A stretch of DNA of 33,940 bases, taken from NCBI GenBank assembly GCA_902785985.1, contig CADABA010000014.1, forward strand, positions 1 through 33,940, written 5' to 3'. This stretch comes from an uncultured Lachnospiraceae bacterium (lineage in GTDB: Bacteria > Bacillota > Clostridia > Lachnospirales > Lachnospiraceae). Under the pieces are notes generated by a model. That model had not been told where the DNA came from. It ran no database searches and saw only the letters and a list, made by a program, of their open reading frames with translations. The translations under genes and the position numbers were made by a program. Shown here piece by piece: positions 14,328-22,006 of this stretch (position 1 is the first letter of the stretch; each line of letters begins with the position of its first letter).

Positions 14328-16370
14328 GAGAATGACCGATCCCTGAGTATTTACGATATACTCTCTGATTTTCCTCTTCAGGACTTCGTACTCTTCCCCG
14401 ATCAGTTCGGGATCATCCTGCATGATCACCGCAGCCAGTTCACCTGCTGCCTTCAGCATATCCCGGTCCATGACGGGATCCGCAGCCTTAAAAGATGCCT
14501 CTCCGCTTTGGCGGATCCCCAGAAGGTCACCCGGTCCTCTGAGTTCAAAATCCTTCTCCGCAATGCGAAAGCCGTCATTTGACGTATTCAGGATAGAAAG
14601 CCGCTCCGCTATTTCTTCACTCTGCTGCCCGGCCATGAAAATACAGTAGGACTGAGCTTCCCCGCGCCCGACTCTTCCGCGGAGCTGATGGAGTGTCGCG
14701 AGCCCGAAGCGCTCCGCATTTTCAATCATCATGACCGTCGCGTTCGGAACATCGACCCCGACCTCGATCACCGTCGTAGAGACAAGGATCTGAATCTTTC
14801 CGTCGGCAAAGGATGTCATAATTCTGTTTTTTTCCTCCGGCTTCATCCGGCCGTGCAGCATCGCGACCGTGAAATCCGGAAAAGATTTTTTGAGTTCTTT
14901 TGTCCTGTCTATGACATTTTCCGCCTGTATCTCTTCATTTTCTTCAATCATCGGACAGACGACATAGACCTGATGGCCGGCGGCCAGTTCCTTTTTCAGG
15001 AAGCGCATCGCGTTCGCTCTCCAGGACCCGTCAACAACACAGTTTTTTATGGGTAGTCTCGCTGCCGGCCTCTCATCGACCATTGAAATATCAAGATCAC
15101 CGTAGTAGATCACCCCCAGCGTTCTGGGAATCGGTGTTGCTGACATGACCAGCATATGAGGCAGCCTGCCTTTTGTCGTCAGAGCCCTTCGCTGATAGAC
15201 GCCGAACCGATGCTGCTCATCCGTGATGACCAGAGCAAGATTTTTATATTCAACGGCATCCTGAATAAGGGCGTGCGTACCGATCACAACATTGACAGTC
15301 CCTGTGCGAATCTCCTCAAGTGCTTTCCGTCGCTCTGAGGCTTTGAGCGATCCTGTCAGCAGGACCGGGCGTACAGAGATTCCGGGTACGCTCTCAATGA
15401 AAGAGGAGAACTTTTCATAATGCTGACGGGCGAGCACTTCTGTCGGTGCCATCAAAGCGCCCTGATATCCGTTACGGGAAGTCATAACGAGGGCAAGAAA
15501 AGCCAGCACTGTCTTTCCCGATCCTACATCTCCCTGGACCAGTCTCGACATGGTCTTTCCGCTTGAAAGATCGGCCTCGATCTCCCTGAAGACGCGCTCC
15601 TGCGCCGCCGTAAGTCTGTAGGGCAGCGCTTCGATCAAATCCTCCGTCTCCCAGCATCTTTTCATCCGAAAATCTGACGGAACATCCTTCTCCTCGCTTT
15701 TCAGCATTCTTAACGCAAGAATAAAAAAGAAGAATTCATCAAATGCGATCCTCTTCCCCGCCTTGTACAGATCCTCCCGGTCTGCCGGGAAATGAATCTT
15801 CTCACAGGCTGTTTTTTCATCCATGAGTTCATAATGCCGGACGATCTGCTCCGGCAGATACTCATCGGCAGCCCCGCAAAGTTTAAAAGCTGCACGGACG
15901 GCCTTTGTGACCGCATTGTTCGAGAGGCCTTTCGTCAGACCATAGATCGGAACAAGAGTCCCCTGATTTTTCTTATACTGATCAATCTGAAAAATCTCGG
16001 GATGGTCCATCACTTTTTCGCCGCGGCGGACTGCAACGATCCCCCTGAAACAGTACATGCCGCCTTTCTTTATCACCGAGCGAATGAACAGGGCGTTGTA
16101 CCATTGCAGTCTGAGGCTGCCGGACGCATCTCTGATCACGCAGCTCACGATCTTTTTATTTCCGGCCGGGAAGACATTCACACCGCCCTGCACAGTACCT
16201 CTCACAGTAATTTTGGAACCGGGCCGGACCTCTCCGACCGGAACAGGTTCATCGTATGAATCATAGTGGAGAGGGTAATACCGTGTAAGTGATTCGCAGT
16301 CATGAATGCCGAGCTTCATAAAGAGCGCTTCTGTCTTCGGACCCACTCCGGGTATCTCTGTCAGTTTCAT
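14325..16370 (-). CDS. recG: ATP-dependent DNA helicase RecG
   Basis: Branch-migrating helicase that remodels stalled replication forks and Holliday junctions. The N-terminal wedge domain (about residues 45-140) is followed by the helicase core: Walker A GDVGSGKT at about 280-287, DEQH at about 384-387, the SATPIPRTL motif, and in the second half STTVIEVGVDVPNA and HQLRGRVGRG. The C-terminal FELRGPGDLLGIRQSG is diagnostic of RecG. The frame opens at 16406, but MKLTEIPGVGPKTEAL at 16370 is the family start and has GGGAG seven bases upstream. Length is 681 residues, normal. It follows the fakA terminator and so needs its own promoter, which I could not place. Repeat copy C starts at its stop codon. 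Confidence 0.95.
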   Translation of the reverse strand: MKLTEIPGVGPKTEALFMKLGIHDCESLTRYYPLHYDSYDEPVPVGEVRPGSKITVRGTVQGGVNVFPAGNKKIVSCVIRDASGSLRLQWYNALFIRSVIKKGGMYCFRGIVAVRRGEKVMDHPEIFQIDQYKKNQGTLVPIYGLTKGLSNNAVTKAVRAAFKLCGAADEYLPEQIVRHYELMDEKTACEKIHFPADREDLYKAGKRIAFDEFFFFILALRMLKSEEKDVPSDFRMKRCWETEDLIEALPYRLTAAQERVFREIEADLSSGKTMSRLVQGDVGSGKTVLAFLALVMTSRNGYQGALMAPTEVLARQHYEKFSSFIESVPGISVRPVLLTGSLKASERRKALEEIRTGTVNVVIGTHALIQDAVEYKNLALVITDEQHRFGVYQRRALTTKGRLPHMLVMSATPIPRTLGVIYYGDLDISMVDERPAARLPIKNCVVDGSWRANAMRFLKKELAAGHQVYVVCPMIEENEEIQAENVIDRTKELKKSFPDFTVAMLHGRMKPEEKNRIMTSFADGKIQILVSTTVIEVGVDVPNATVMMIENAERFGLATLHQLRGRVGRGEAQSYCIFMAGQQSEEIAERLSILNTSNDGFRIAEKDFELRGPGDLLGIRQSGEASFKAADPVMDRDMLKAAGELAAVIMQDDPELIGEEYEVLKRKIREYIVNTQGSVIL

Positions 16371-16404
16371 ATACAGTCTCCCTGACCATCCATTGAGTTC
16401 CTGC

Positions 16405-16433
16405 AAAAAAACACTGCCGCAGCGGACCGGCAG
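16405..16433 (-). terminator. intrinsic terminator of the Asp23-fakA transcript
   Basis: On the minus strand CTGCCG and CGGCAG pair across GTCCGCTG and are followed by TG and seven T. It lies about 160 bases after the fakA stop; the segment between is GC-rich with several short inverted repeats but no convincing gene. Confidence 0.8.
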
Positions 16434-16592
16434 CGGGACCCTTGCGCGTCATATAATGACATCACAGGGACCGCGGCACATGTTTCCGGTGCGGCAGCCG
16501 CAGGTATTTTACTGAAACTTCCTGCATGATCCCCGGTCTCCACCATAGTGATCCGTGCGGGAAGTTCAGGCGCAGTACTGCTTTTCGATTTC

Positions 16593-18275
16593 TTATTCGA
16601 CCGAGAGAATTACGTAATAGAGCGGCTGTCCGCCGTAATTCACTTCGACCTCAATATCGGGATACTTTTCCTCGATCATCCTGGCAAGCTTTGAGGCGTC
16701 GTCTTCGCTGTAATCTTTTCCGTTATAAAGGCTTACAAGCTCTGAATCCTCATCGATCATCTTATCAAGCATAGAGAGGACGACATGCTCAACATCCGCC
16801 CCGACAGCAAGGATTCCCTCATCGCCAATGCCCATGATATCACCGGATTTGATTTTTTTCCCGTCGATCGTGGTATCCCGGATCGCGTAAGTGACCTCAC
16901 CGCTTCTGACATTTGCAAGTTCTTCCGTCATATCTGCAAAGTTCGTCTCCGGATCTTTACCCGGTACGAAATTTACGACAGATGCTATTCCCTGCGGAAC
17001 AGTCTTCGTCGGAACGACATAGACATTACAGTCCGTCACAAGTTCCTTTGCCTGGTTGGCTGCAAGGATAATGTTCTTGTTATTGGGAAGAATATATACA
17101 TTTTCCGCGTTGGCTTCTTTGATCGCATGGAGCATATCATCCGTACTCGGGTTCATTGTCTGACCGCCCTCGATCACGGCATCCACGCCCAGTCCGCGGA
17201 AAAGCTCCGTCAATCCGTCGCCGATCGTCACTGCGACAAATGCGCTTTCCTTTTTCTCCGCGTTCCTGGCATTTTCTTCTTCTTTAGCCTTCCTCTTCTC
17301 TTCCTCCTCGCGCGCAGCCCGGACAACATCAGAATTAAAAAGCTTTTCTTCATGCTCTTCGCGCATGTTGTCGACCTTCATTCGCGTCAGCTGACCATAT
17401 TCAAGACCTTTCTCAAAGGCACGGCCGGGATGGTTCGTATGGACATGGACTTTCACCATATTATCCCCTGCGACAAAGACAAGGCTGTCACCAAGCGAAA
17501 GCAGGAACTCTTTCATCGTGGCTTCGTCCTCCTCGGTGAATTCTTTTTCCAGCTTGACGATAAATTCCGTGCAATATCCGAACTTGATATCATCTGTGCT
17601 GATCGGTTCCCTGACAGTCTGTACTTTCGTCTCGGGTGCAATGAAATCGAGATTCAGCTCCAGCCCGTTAAACGCATCGACCATCCCGTGCAGCACGGTC
17701 ATAAGGCCCTGTCCGCCGGAATCCACAACGCCGGCTTCCTTGAGGACCGGAAGAAGCTCCGGAGTCATCGCGAGCGCTTCATCTCCTGAAGTGAGAATGA
17801 CCTGGAAAAGCTTATCGAGATCTTCCTTGTCCTCGAATTCCTGCGCTTTCTCAAACATTACGCGCGCAACAGTCAGGATCGTTCCCTCTTTCGGCTTCAT
17901 GACCGCTTTATAGGCCGTCTCCACAGCTTTCTGCATGGCGGCGACGATCAGCTCTCCGTCCAGTTCGGAATGATCCCTGATCGCATTGGTGAATCCGCGG
18001 AGAAGCTGGGAGAGAATGACGCCGGAATTTCCCCGGGCTCCGCGAAGAGATCCCGAGGAAATCGCTTTGGCGAGATCATCGATCGTAGGATTCGGGATCG
18101 CATTCACATCTCCGGCAGCGGACATGATCGTCATCGTCATATTCGTTCCCGTATCACCATCCGGAACAGGAAAGACATTCAATTCATTGATCCAGTTCTT
18201 TCTTATTTCAAGATTGCGTGCTCCGGAGAGAAACATTTTCCGGAGCAGCTGCGCATCTATTGTATTTGTACTCAC
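16593..18275 (-). CDS. fakA: fatty acid kinase catalytic subunit, DAK2-domain protein YloV
   Basis: FakA phosphorylates host-derived or free fatty acids bound to a DegV-type FakB protein. The N-terminal Dak2/DhaL kinase domain shows the Mg-ATP aspartates in FPVPDGDTGTNMTMT and the loop SLRGARGNSGVILSQLLRG; a middle domain has VDSGGQGLMTVLHG, and the C-terminal DegV-like half contains YILPNNKNIILAANQA. Length is 560 residues, typical. A charged linker rich in Glu and Lys (about residues 310-345) joins the halves. The start is GTG 18275 with GGAGG six bases upstream. It follows the Asp23 gene by 47 bases, the yloU-yloV pairing of Firmicutes. No FakB gene is in the window. Confidence 0.92.
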   Translation of the reverse strand: MSTNTIDAQLLRKMFLSGARNLEIRKNWINELNVFPVPDGDTGTNMTMTIMSAAGDVNAIPNPTIDDLAKAISSGSLRGARGNSGVILSQLLRGFTNAIRDHSELDGELIVAAMQKAVETAYKAVMKPKEGTILTVARVMFEKAQEFEDKEDLDKLFQVILTSGDEALAMTPELLPVLKEAGVVDSGGQGLMTVLHGMVDAFNGLELNLDFIAPETKVQTVREPISTDDIKFGYCTEFIVKLEKEFTEEDEATMKEFLLSLGDSLVFVAGDNMVKVHVHTNHPGRAFEKGLEYGQLTRMKVDNMREEHEEKLFNSDVVRAAREEEEKRKAKEEENARNAEKKESAFVAVTIGDGLTELFRGLGVDAVIEGGQTMNPSTDDMLHAIKEANAENVYILPNNKNIILAANQAKELVTDCNVYVVPTKTVPQGIASVVNFVPGKDPETNFADMTEELANVRSGEVTYAIRDTTIDGKKIKSGDIMGIGDEGILAVGADVEHVVLSMLDKMIDEDSELVSLYNGKDYSEDDASKLARMIEEKYPDIEVEVNYGGQPLYYVILSVE

Positions 18276-18322
18276 TTGAGACCTCCAACTCTATGTTTAT
18301 CGAACGGTGCTATTCGCAGATT

Positions 18323-18679
18323 TCAGTCAATTACCCGAATACCCTCAACAAGGATATCAATATGTTCGACTGTCATTCCTGTGAACTGTTCCATCTTATA
18401 TTTGACGCTCTCCGTCAGATTATCAGCGAGCGCCGGTATACTCACACCATAAGAGACAATGCAGTGAATCACAAGAGAAATACGATCCTTGTCTATTTTC
18501 ACATTAATACCGTATCGTAAACTGTCCTTTTTCAGAAGATGAACAAGTCCGTCCTTAACGCTGTAAGCAGCCATTCCGACAATACCGAAACAGCCGACAG
18601 CAACCGAGCCCGCATACGTAGCGATCACATCGGGGCTGATCGTTATATCGCCATATTCAGAACTAATGCGTCCTTTCAT
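18323..18679 (-). CDS. Asp23/Gls24 family envelope stress protein (YloU-like)
   Basis: Small cytoplasmic or membrane-associated protein of the Asp23 family, 118 residues, full length for the family. Typical features are the N-terminal GDITISPDVIATYAGSVAV, the central GINVKIDKDRISLVIHCIV and the YGVSIPALADNLTESVKYKM segment, ending VDILV-like. Its exact role is unclear; homologues sit with YloV/FakA. AGAGGAGG six bases before ATG 18679 is a strong site. A predicted sigma-A promoter lies about 225 bases upstream, leaving a long structured leader (see the ncRNA feature). Confidence 0.9.
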   Translation of the reverse strand: MKGRISSEYGDITISPDVIATYAGSVAVGCFGIVGMAAYSVKDGLVHLLKKDSLRYGINVKIDKDRISLVIHCIVSYGVSIPALADNLTESVKYKMEQFTGMTVEHIDILVEGIRVID

Positions 18680-18793
18680 GAAAATCCTCCTCTATGAACG
18701 CGGGAAGTACTCCAAAAAAGACCGAATTCCTTATTTATCCTGCTCATAAAACAGCCGGCCGGTCAAGCCGGGCTGCAGGCCGTATATGTGCAT

Positions 18794-18899
18794 AAAAAAA
18801 TATCTTTCGGTCAGATTCAGGGAAGGCCCGTGAGGCCTGCGGAGTTTCCCCCACTGAGATAAAATCGCATGCTAAAACACCGACAAAAATGTGCCGGAC
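18794..18899 (-). ncRNA. candidate structured leader or small RNA upstream of the Asp23-fakA operon
   Basis: From the expected transcription start near 18899 the RNA can form: a first hairpin near 18872-18893 (CCG/CGG and ACA/TGT around TTTT); GGGG-GAAA-CTCC with a GNRA-type loop; AGGCC-TCACG-GGCCT; and an outer pairing TATCT with AGATA, immediately followed by seven T (18800-18794). A hairpin followed by a U-run about 105 bases from the promoter suggests a small RNA or an attenuated leader. The part TTTATCTCAGTGGGGGA recurs exactly in the 97-bp element at 21737. I cannot assign it to a known riboswitch class. Structure is inferred by eye only. Confidence 0.4.
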
Positions 18900-18905
18900 A
18901 CAGGT

Positions 18906-18934
18906 ATTATATACGTTTTACCCCAAAATGTGAA
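18906..18934 (-). promoter_or_regulatory. sigma-A-type promoter of the Asp23-fakA operon
   Basis: On the minus strand TTCACA (18934-18929), a 17-base spacer and a perfect TATAAT (18911-18906). The -35 box matches five of six bases. It implies a leader of about 220 bases before ATG 18679. Confidence 0.8.
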
Positions 18935-19178
18935 GGATTTAATTCTGAATCCATGTCTGTACTGCTCTCCCACCTGTATTTCCTGATCGGCCTGTAATTC
19001 CCGGCGCTGCATACAGGGTGCGCCGGGCAGCTTATTCTGTTCTGCAGGTGCAGTAATTTCTCCATTCCCGGCACACATAATGATCAGAGTTCCTGCTGTA
19101 TTTTACGTATTTCCTGTTCCATATCCTTCACTTTCCGAAAATCATCTCATTTACCCTGATAAATTCTCTTAAAAATGC

Positions 19179-19207
19179 TTGCAACCTTTGATGCCATCTG
19201 TTAGAAT
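19179..19207 (+). promoter_or_regulatory. sigma-A-type promoter of rpmB
   Basis: TTGCAA (19179-19184), a 17-base spacer and TAGAAT (19202-19207). The short leader after it contains the hairpin AGGCC-ATGTA-GGCCT and then a strong AAGGAGGTG before the rpmB ATG. Confidence 0.8.
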
Positions 19208-19260
19208 AATTGACGTTGCAGGCCATGTAGGCCTTATTCTGTTGTAAGGAGGTGTTATCG

Positions 19261-19446
19261 ATGGCTGTATGCTCTGTTTGTGGAAAGGGAGCTCATTTTG
19301 GCATTAAAGTGAGCCATTCTCATAGAAGATCTAATCATATGTGGAAATCCAACATTAAGAGAGTCAAGGTTATGGTAAATGGTGTGCCGAAGCATACTTA
19401 TGTTTGCACGCACTGCCTTAGAGCCGGCAAAGTAGAGAGAGCCTGA
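19261..19446 (+). CDS. rpmB: 50S ribosomal protein L28
   Basis: Component of the large ribosomal subunit, 61 residues after the start ATG 19261, which has AAGGAGGTG six bases upstream. The protein begins MAVCSVCGKGAHFGIKVSHS and contains RRSNHMWKSNIKRV, diagnostic of L28. Two CxxC pairs (CSVC and CTHC) make it the zinc-ribbon C+ form; Firmicutes often carry C+ or C- forms tied to zinc supply. It is a lone plus-strand gene between minus-strand operons, with its own promoter and terminator, divergent from the Asp23-fakA operon as in Bacillus subtilis. Confidence 0.97.
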   Translation: MAVCSVCGKGAHFGIKVSHSHRRSNHMWKSNIKRVKVMVNGVPKHTYVCTHCLRAGKVERA

Positions 19447-19471
19447 GGCTCGCTTATGGAACTGAAACGTT

Positions 19472-19506
19472 AAGATCCTCCGGATGACCGGAGGATCTTC
19501 TTTTTT
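19472..19506 (+). terminator. intrinsic terminator of rpmB
   Basis: Perfect 12-pair stem AAGATCCTCCGG / CCGGAGGATCTT with loop ATGA, followed by C and six T. Confidence 0.95.
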
Positions 19507-19610
19507 ATCCTGATAGTTTTTCCTTCATCCTCTGAGGATCAGGCGCGCCGCAGGCCGAAGCCCCATCATTTGCAGAAAAGGGCCCTTCGCATCACACTGT
19601 CGCCGCATCC

Positions 19611-20015
19611 TCATTTCGCACTGCCGCTGTCCAGATTAAGGTCTTCTACTTTTATGTCATCTGCTGCCGCGGAAGCTCCGCCCTTGTTCGTGAAGCGGTT
19701 CACAAAATCAGGCACCATATCGAGGATCTTTGTAAGGCTGTCGGCACTCTTGACATTGACCATCTTGGTCGTGCCATTGGAAATGACAAGGACCGCTGTC
19801 GGAGAGACCTTTCCGCCGACACCGCCGCCGGAGTTTGAATTTTTCGAATTTCCCGCAGTTGCACCGGCTCCCACACCGAAGGATACATCCACAAGCGGTA
19901 CGATGATCGTATCGCCGACATGGAGCGCGTCTCCCACGACCGTTTTGGATGATACGAACTGGTTCATTCCCTGTAACAGGGAGTCCACTGTCGACTTGAA
20001 ATCATTGCCTGCCAT
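19611..20015 (-). CDS. GerW-family sporulation protein (YtfJ)
   Basis: YtfJ/GerW is a spore protein needed for germination in Bacillus; the family is also found in other Firmicutes. The 134-residue protein begins MAGNDFKSTVDSLLQGMNQF, has the family core VGDALHVGDTIIVPLVDVSF-type sequence, then a flexible Gly/Ser/Asn-rich stretch (NSKNSNSGGGVGG), then SPTAVLVISNGTTKMV and a C-terminal helix ending MVPDFVNRF. The start has AAGGAGGT within the last codons of the DUF2953 gene; ATG 20015 lies one base after that gene's TAA stop, so the two are coupled. The DUF2953-GerW pairing is the known ytfI-ytfJ arrangement and points to an endospore former. Confidence 0.88.
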   Translation of the reverse strand: MAGNDFKSTVDSLLQGMNQFVSSKTVVGDALHVGDTIIVPLVDVSFGVGAGATAGNSKNSNSGGGVGGKVSPTAVLVISNGTTKMVNVKSADSLTKILDMVPDFVNRFTNKGGASAAADDIKVEDLNLDSGSAK

Positions 20016-20016
20016 T

Positions 20017-21312
20017 TTATCTGACCTCCTTCAACTTCTTGAACTGTCTGATGACATATTTTAAATTTCTATTTAATATGGCTCTGAGACCAATATAAGC
20101 GACATAGAAAAGATAGACTCTCCCTTTTAATTCCGCATTTCCTTCAAAGACCAGATCTTCAAAGTCCGGCTGTACGCTGAAAGTCTTCCCGTACTTCGGA
20201 TAGAACGGCGCTACAGCGGCAAGCACTCTTCCCGTACGGCCGGGATCATCCAGGCCGAACCGCACATATCCCTTCAGCTTTTTCGGAAGAACATGTCCGA
20301 GCAGCTTTTTCACCAGTCCCATGATCTCGGAAAGAAATGACTGTACCTTCTCATCGAAAAAGAAATCAGCGAAAGCCCCGATTTTCCTGCAGATGCCTCC
20401 GATTTTCCTGAATATCTTATCCAGCTTTTCCACGATCGTAAGTGGAAGCAGACAGATTTTGATGAAGATTTTCAGAGCAAGATCAAAGAGCTTTCCGACG
20501 ATTCCGTTGAGTCTCTTCGCTATATTGGAGAGGGCAGAGAATACGATGTTTGTCAGCTTATTGTAAACTGCCTTTATCCGGGAAGTGACCGGCGCCGGTC
20601 GATCTGTAAGCGATCCCTCACCGGCAGAGACTGACGCATCCGGTGCATTGCCGTCAGAAGTTTTCGTTTTCACGCTCTCCGGACTTTCACCAAAAGAATC
20701 CTCTGCGTCTCTCCGCTCCAGATCGGGAGCTTCCCCTCCGGCATCCTGATGCTTCGCGGCAGCTTCTTCTCCTGCGTCCTGATGCTTCGCGGCAGCTTCA
20801 TCTCCTGCGTCCTGACGCTTCGCGGCAGCTTCCACTCCTGCGTCCTGAGGTATATCCTCAGATTTCCCGGCTGAGGAAGTCTCTGCAGAAGAGTTCGCCT
20901 CCCCGCCTTCCTCTTTTCCGGGACCGGGTGCCGGAGAAGCCTCACCTGCATCCTGCACAGCGACCGCATCCCCGATTTTCTTCTCCGCACTTCCTTCAAT
21001 CGAGGATTCTGCGTTCCCGGCACTCTTCTTTCGGGATTTGAGCTTATCCCGGAGCTTAAAGAGTGAGATCCCGAATATCCTCAGATCCTTCGTCAGGCCT
21101 GCTCCGCCGGGTTCAAAACCGATCTGAACTGTCACCGCATGCAGCAGCCAGGTCACTTTTCCGGAAAATTCCAGGACATCCCCTTCTTTTCTCCCTCCCG
21201 CGCTGTAGCGGAATGGGACAAAGAGAAGGAGGAGAAGGACAGCAAGTATAATAAGAAGGATAATAAGAAGAATGATTCCTATTACTTTTAATATTGTCAG
21301 AAAAATCGACAT
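20017..21312 (-). CDS. DUF2953 membrane protein (YtfI-like) with repetitive acidic linker
   Basis: A 431-residue protein. Residues about 7-34 are a very hydrophobic anchor (LKVIGIILLIILLIILAVLL), then an N-terminal domain (RYSAGGRKEGDVLEFSGKVTWLL...). About residues 95-245 are a low-complexity linker rich in Ala, Glu, Gly and Asp with a tandem repeat QDAGxEAAAKH. The C-terminal DUF2953 part has KGYVRFGLDDPGRTGRVLAA and FSVQPDFEDLVFEGNAELKG. Typical relatives without the linker are about 200-250 residues, so the linker largely explains the extra length. The start is ATG 21312 with only a weak AAAAGG. It is coupled to gerW and probably acts in sporulation, but the function is unknown. Confidence 0.82.
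   Translation of the reverse strand: MSIFLTILKVIGIILLIILLIILAVLLLLLFVPFRYSAGGRKEGDVLEFSGKVTWLLHAVTVQIGFEPGGAGLTKDLRIFGISLFKLRDKLKSRKKSAGNAESSIEGSAEKKIGDAVAVQDAGEASPAPGPGKEEGGEANSSAETSSAGKSEDIPQDAGVEAAAKRQDAGDEAAAKHQDAGEEAAAKHQDAGGEAPDLERRDAEDSFGESPESVKTKTSDGNAPDASVSAGEGSLTDRPAPVTSRIKAVYNKLTNIVFSALSNIAKRLNGIVGKLFDLALKIFIKICLLPLTIVEKLDKIFRKIGGICRKIGAFADFFFDEKVQSFLSEIMGLVKKLLGHVLPKKLKGYVRFGLDDPGRTGRVLAAVAPFYPKYGKTFSVQPDFEDLVFEGNAELKGRVYLFYVAYIGLRAILNRNLKYVIRQFKKLKEVR
20741..20850. repeat. 33-bp tandem repeat inside the DUF2953 gene
   Basis: The sequence TCCTGATGCTTCGCGGCAGC recurs at 20744, 20777 and 20810 with a partial fourth start at 20843, an exact 33-base period. It encodes 11-residue units QDAGxEAAAKH/R. 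Copies differ by few bases, so it is recent and likely variable in copy number. Confidence 0.9.
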
Positions 21313-21339
21313 CCTTTTAATACCCGCTTTGCTTGTGTC

Positions 21340-21684
21340 TTAATGAATGTGATGAATCTCAGGGATATCCGGAGCTGTTTCGAGAAAAGCCCGAAGATCT
21401 GCACCGTTTGTCCGCTCTACACAGGCTTTTGTCATGAGAAGGATCATCCTGACAGCCTCACTCCGGTCAAGGGCCATTCCGATAATTTCCGGAACGTGAT
21501 CTCTGCAGGCCTCCTGCACGAGATACCGACAGTTCATGATCTCAAGCTGATTGACCGGATTGGCCGGCTTTGTCAGGAGCCACGCCCTGACGACCGGTTC
21601 TCCGCGCTCAAGTCTTTCCCTGACAGTCTCGAATCTGTCAAATATTTCATCCCCGATATATAAATCCTGTGACCATTTTAACAT
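21340..21684 (-). CDS. small conserved-type protein of unknown function
   Basis: A 114-residue soluble protein I do not recognise. It begins MLKWSQDLYIGDEIFDRFET, is helical and charged in the first third (RFETVRERLERGEPVVRAWLL), and contains three cysteines (MNCRYLVQEACRD, TKACVERT). No membrane segment or known motif is seen. It lies 27 bases upstream of the DUF2953 gene and likely starts that transcript; GC content and codon use look like those of the neighbours. Coding is supported by length, position and clean spacing rather than by homology. Confidence 0.65.
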   Translation of the reverse strand: MLKWSQDLYIGDEIFDRFETVRERLERGEPVVRAWLLTKPANPVNQLEIMNCRYLVQEACRDHVPEIIGMALDRSEAVRMILLMTKACVERTNGADLRAFLETAPDIPEIHHIH

Positions 21685-21736
21685 GTTTCTTCATCCTCTA
21701 CTAGAACAAAGTGCACTCTGTGCAGGTATTGATTGC

Positions 21737-21833
21737 TTTATCTCAGTGGGAAAGGCTCCCGCTTCTATAAGCGGGGGATAGATTAATATCTTGCTCGTCT
21801 CAGTGGCGGGTTTCAATCCCCCACTGAGATAAA
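21737..21833. mobile_element. 97-bp element with 14-bp perfect terminal inverted repeats, MITE-like
   Basis: TTTATCTCAGTGGG at 21737-21750 is mirrored by CCCACTGAGATAAA at 21820-21833. Inside is a seven-pair hairpin CCCGCTT-CTAT-AAGCGGG (21758-21775), and an internal CTCAGTGG (21799-21806) that can pair with CCACTGAG of the right end. The internal hairpin reminds me of right ends of IS200/IS605-type (tnpB) elements of clostridia, but this is recollection, not a search. No transposase is encoded. The alternative is a structured RNA domain, since the right-end word is shared with the leader RNA near 18850. Confidence 0.5.
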
Positions 21834-21878
21834 CGCCTCAGCTACACAATGCTCCACTGGAGCATTGTTACGCATGCT

Positions 21879-21960
21879 CAGGCACGGCGGATCGCAGCCG
21901 CGCAAAAAGGAAGGTGCTTCGCACCATGCGCGGCGCGGCAAGAACGCTGAGGCGTTCTTG
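21879..21960 (+). repeat. interspersed palindromic repeat, copy D (most complete)
   Basis: CAGGCACGGCGGATCGCAGCC, then stem GCCGCGC (21897-21903) / GCGCGGC (21928-21934) enclosing hairpin GGTGCTTCGCACC (21913-21925), then a second hairpin CAAGAACGC-TGAG-GCGTTCTTG (21939-21960, nine pairs). It has both hairpins and serves as the reference copy. It lies about 46 bases past the PBP stop, antisense to that transcript. Confidence 0.85.
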
Positions 21961-22006
21961 AATCGTAAAAACGCCCGGACATTCCTTAACTCCACGGAAA
22001 ATGAAC

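Larger units (their letters stand above)
18680..19260. other. divergent intergenic region between the Asp23 gene and rpmB
   Basis: About 580 bases without a convincing gene. From left to right: a GC-rich hairpin (CAGCC...GGCTG, 18752-18775), a seven-A run, the leader RNA with the word TTTATCTCAGTGGGGGA on the minus strand, the minus-strand promoter at 18906-18934, then about 240 bases without strong signals, then the rpmB promoter. A 68-codon minus-strand frame (18872-19078) overlaps the promoter and lacks a ribosome-binding site. Confidence 0.6.
21685..22006. other. intergenic region with 97-bp element, hairpin and repeat copy D
   Basis: About 320 bases with no gene. It carries, in order, the 97-bp inverted-repeat element, a ten-pair hairpin ACAATGCTCC-ACT-GGAGCATTGT (21846-21868) and the interspersed repeat copy D. 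It is the most structured gap in the window. Confidence 0.7.

Noticed and set aside
16440..16530. Possible short cysteine-rich or 21-codon peptide in the fakA 3' region
   Set aside because: Frames are very short and without a convincing start; the segment is better explained as a GC-rich structured 3' untranslated region before the terminator.
16785..17789. 334-codon plus-strand open frame opposite fakA
   Set aside because: Shadow of a confidently identified gene; no start signal or family resemblance.
18872..19078. 68-codon minus-strand frame upstream of the Asp23 gene
   Set aside because: No ribosome-binding site, the promoter boxes at 18906-18934 lie inside it, and the sequence shows no family features; kept only as a note.
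21808..21822. GTTTCAATCCCCC resembling a CRISPR repeat end
   Set aside because: Single occurrence, no repeat-spacer pattern and no cas genes; it belongs to the 97-bp inverted-repeat element.
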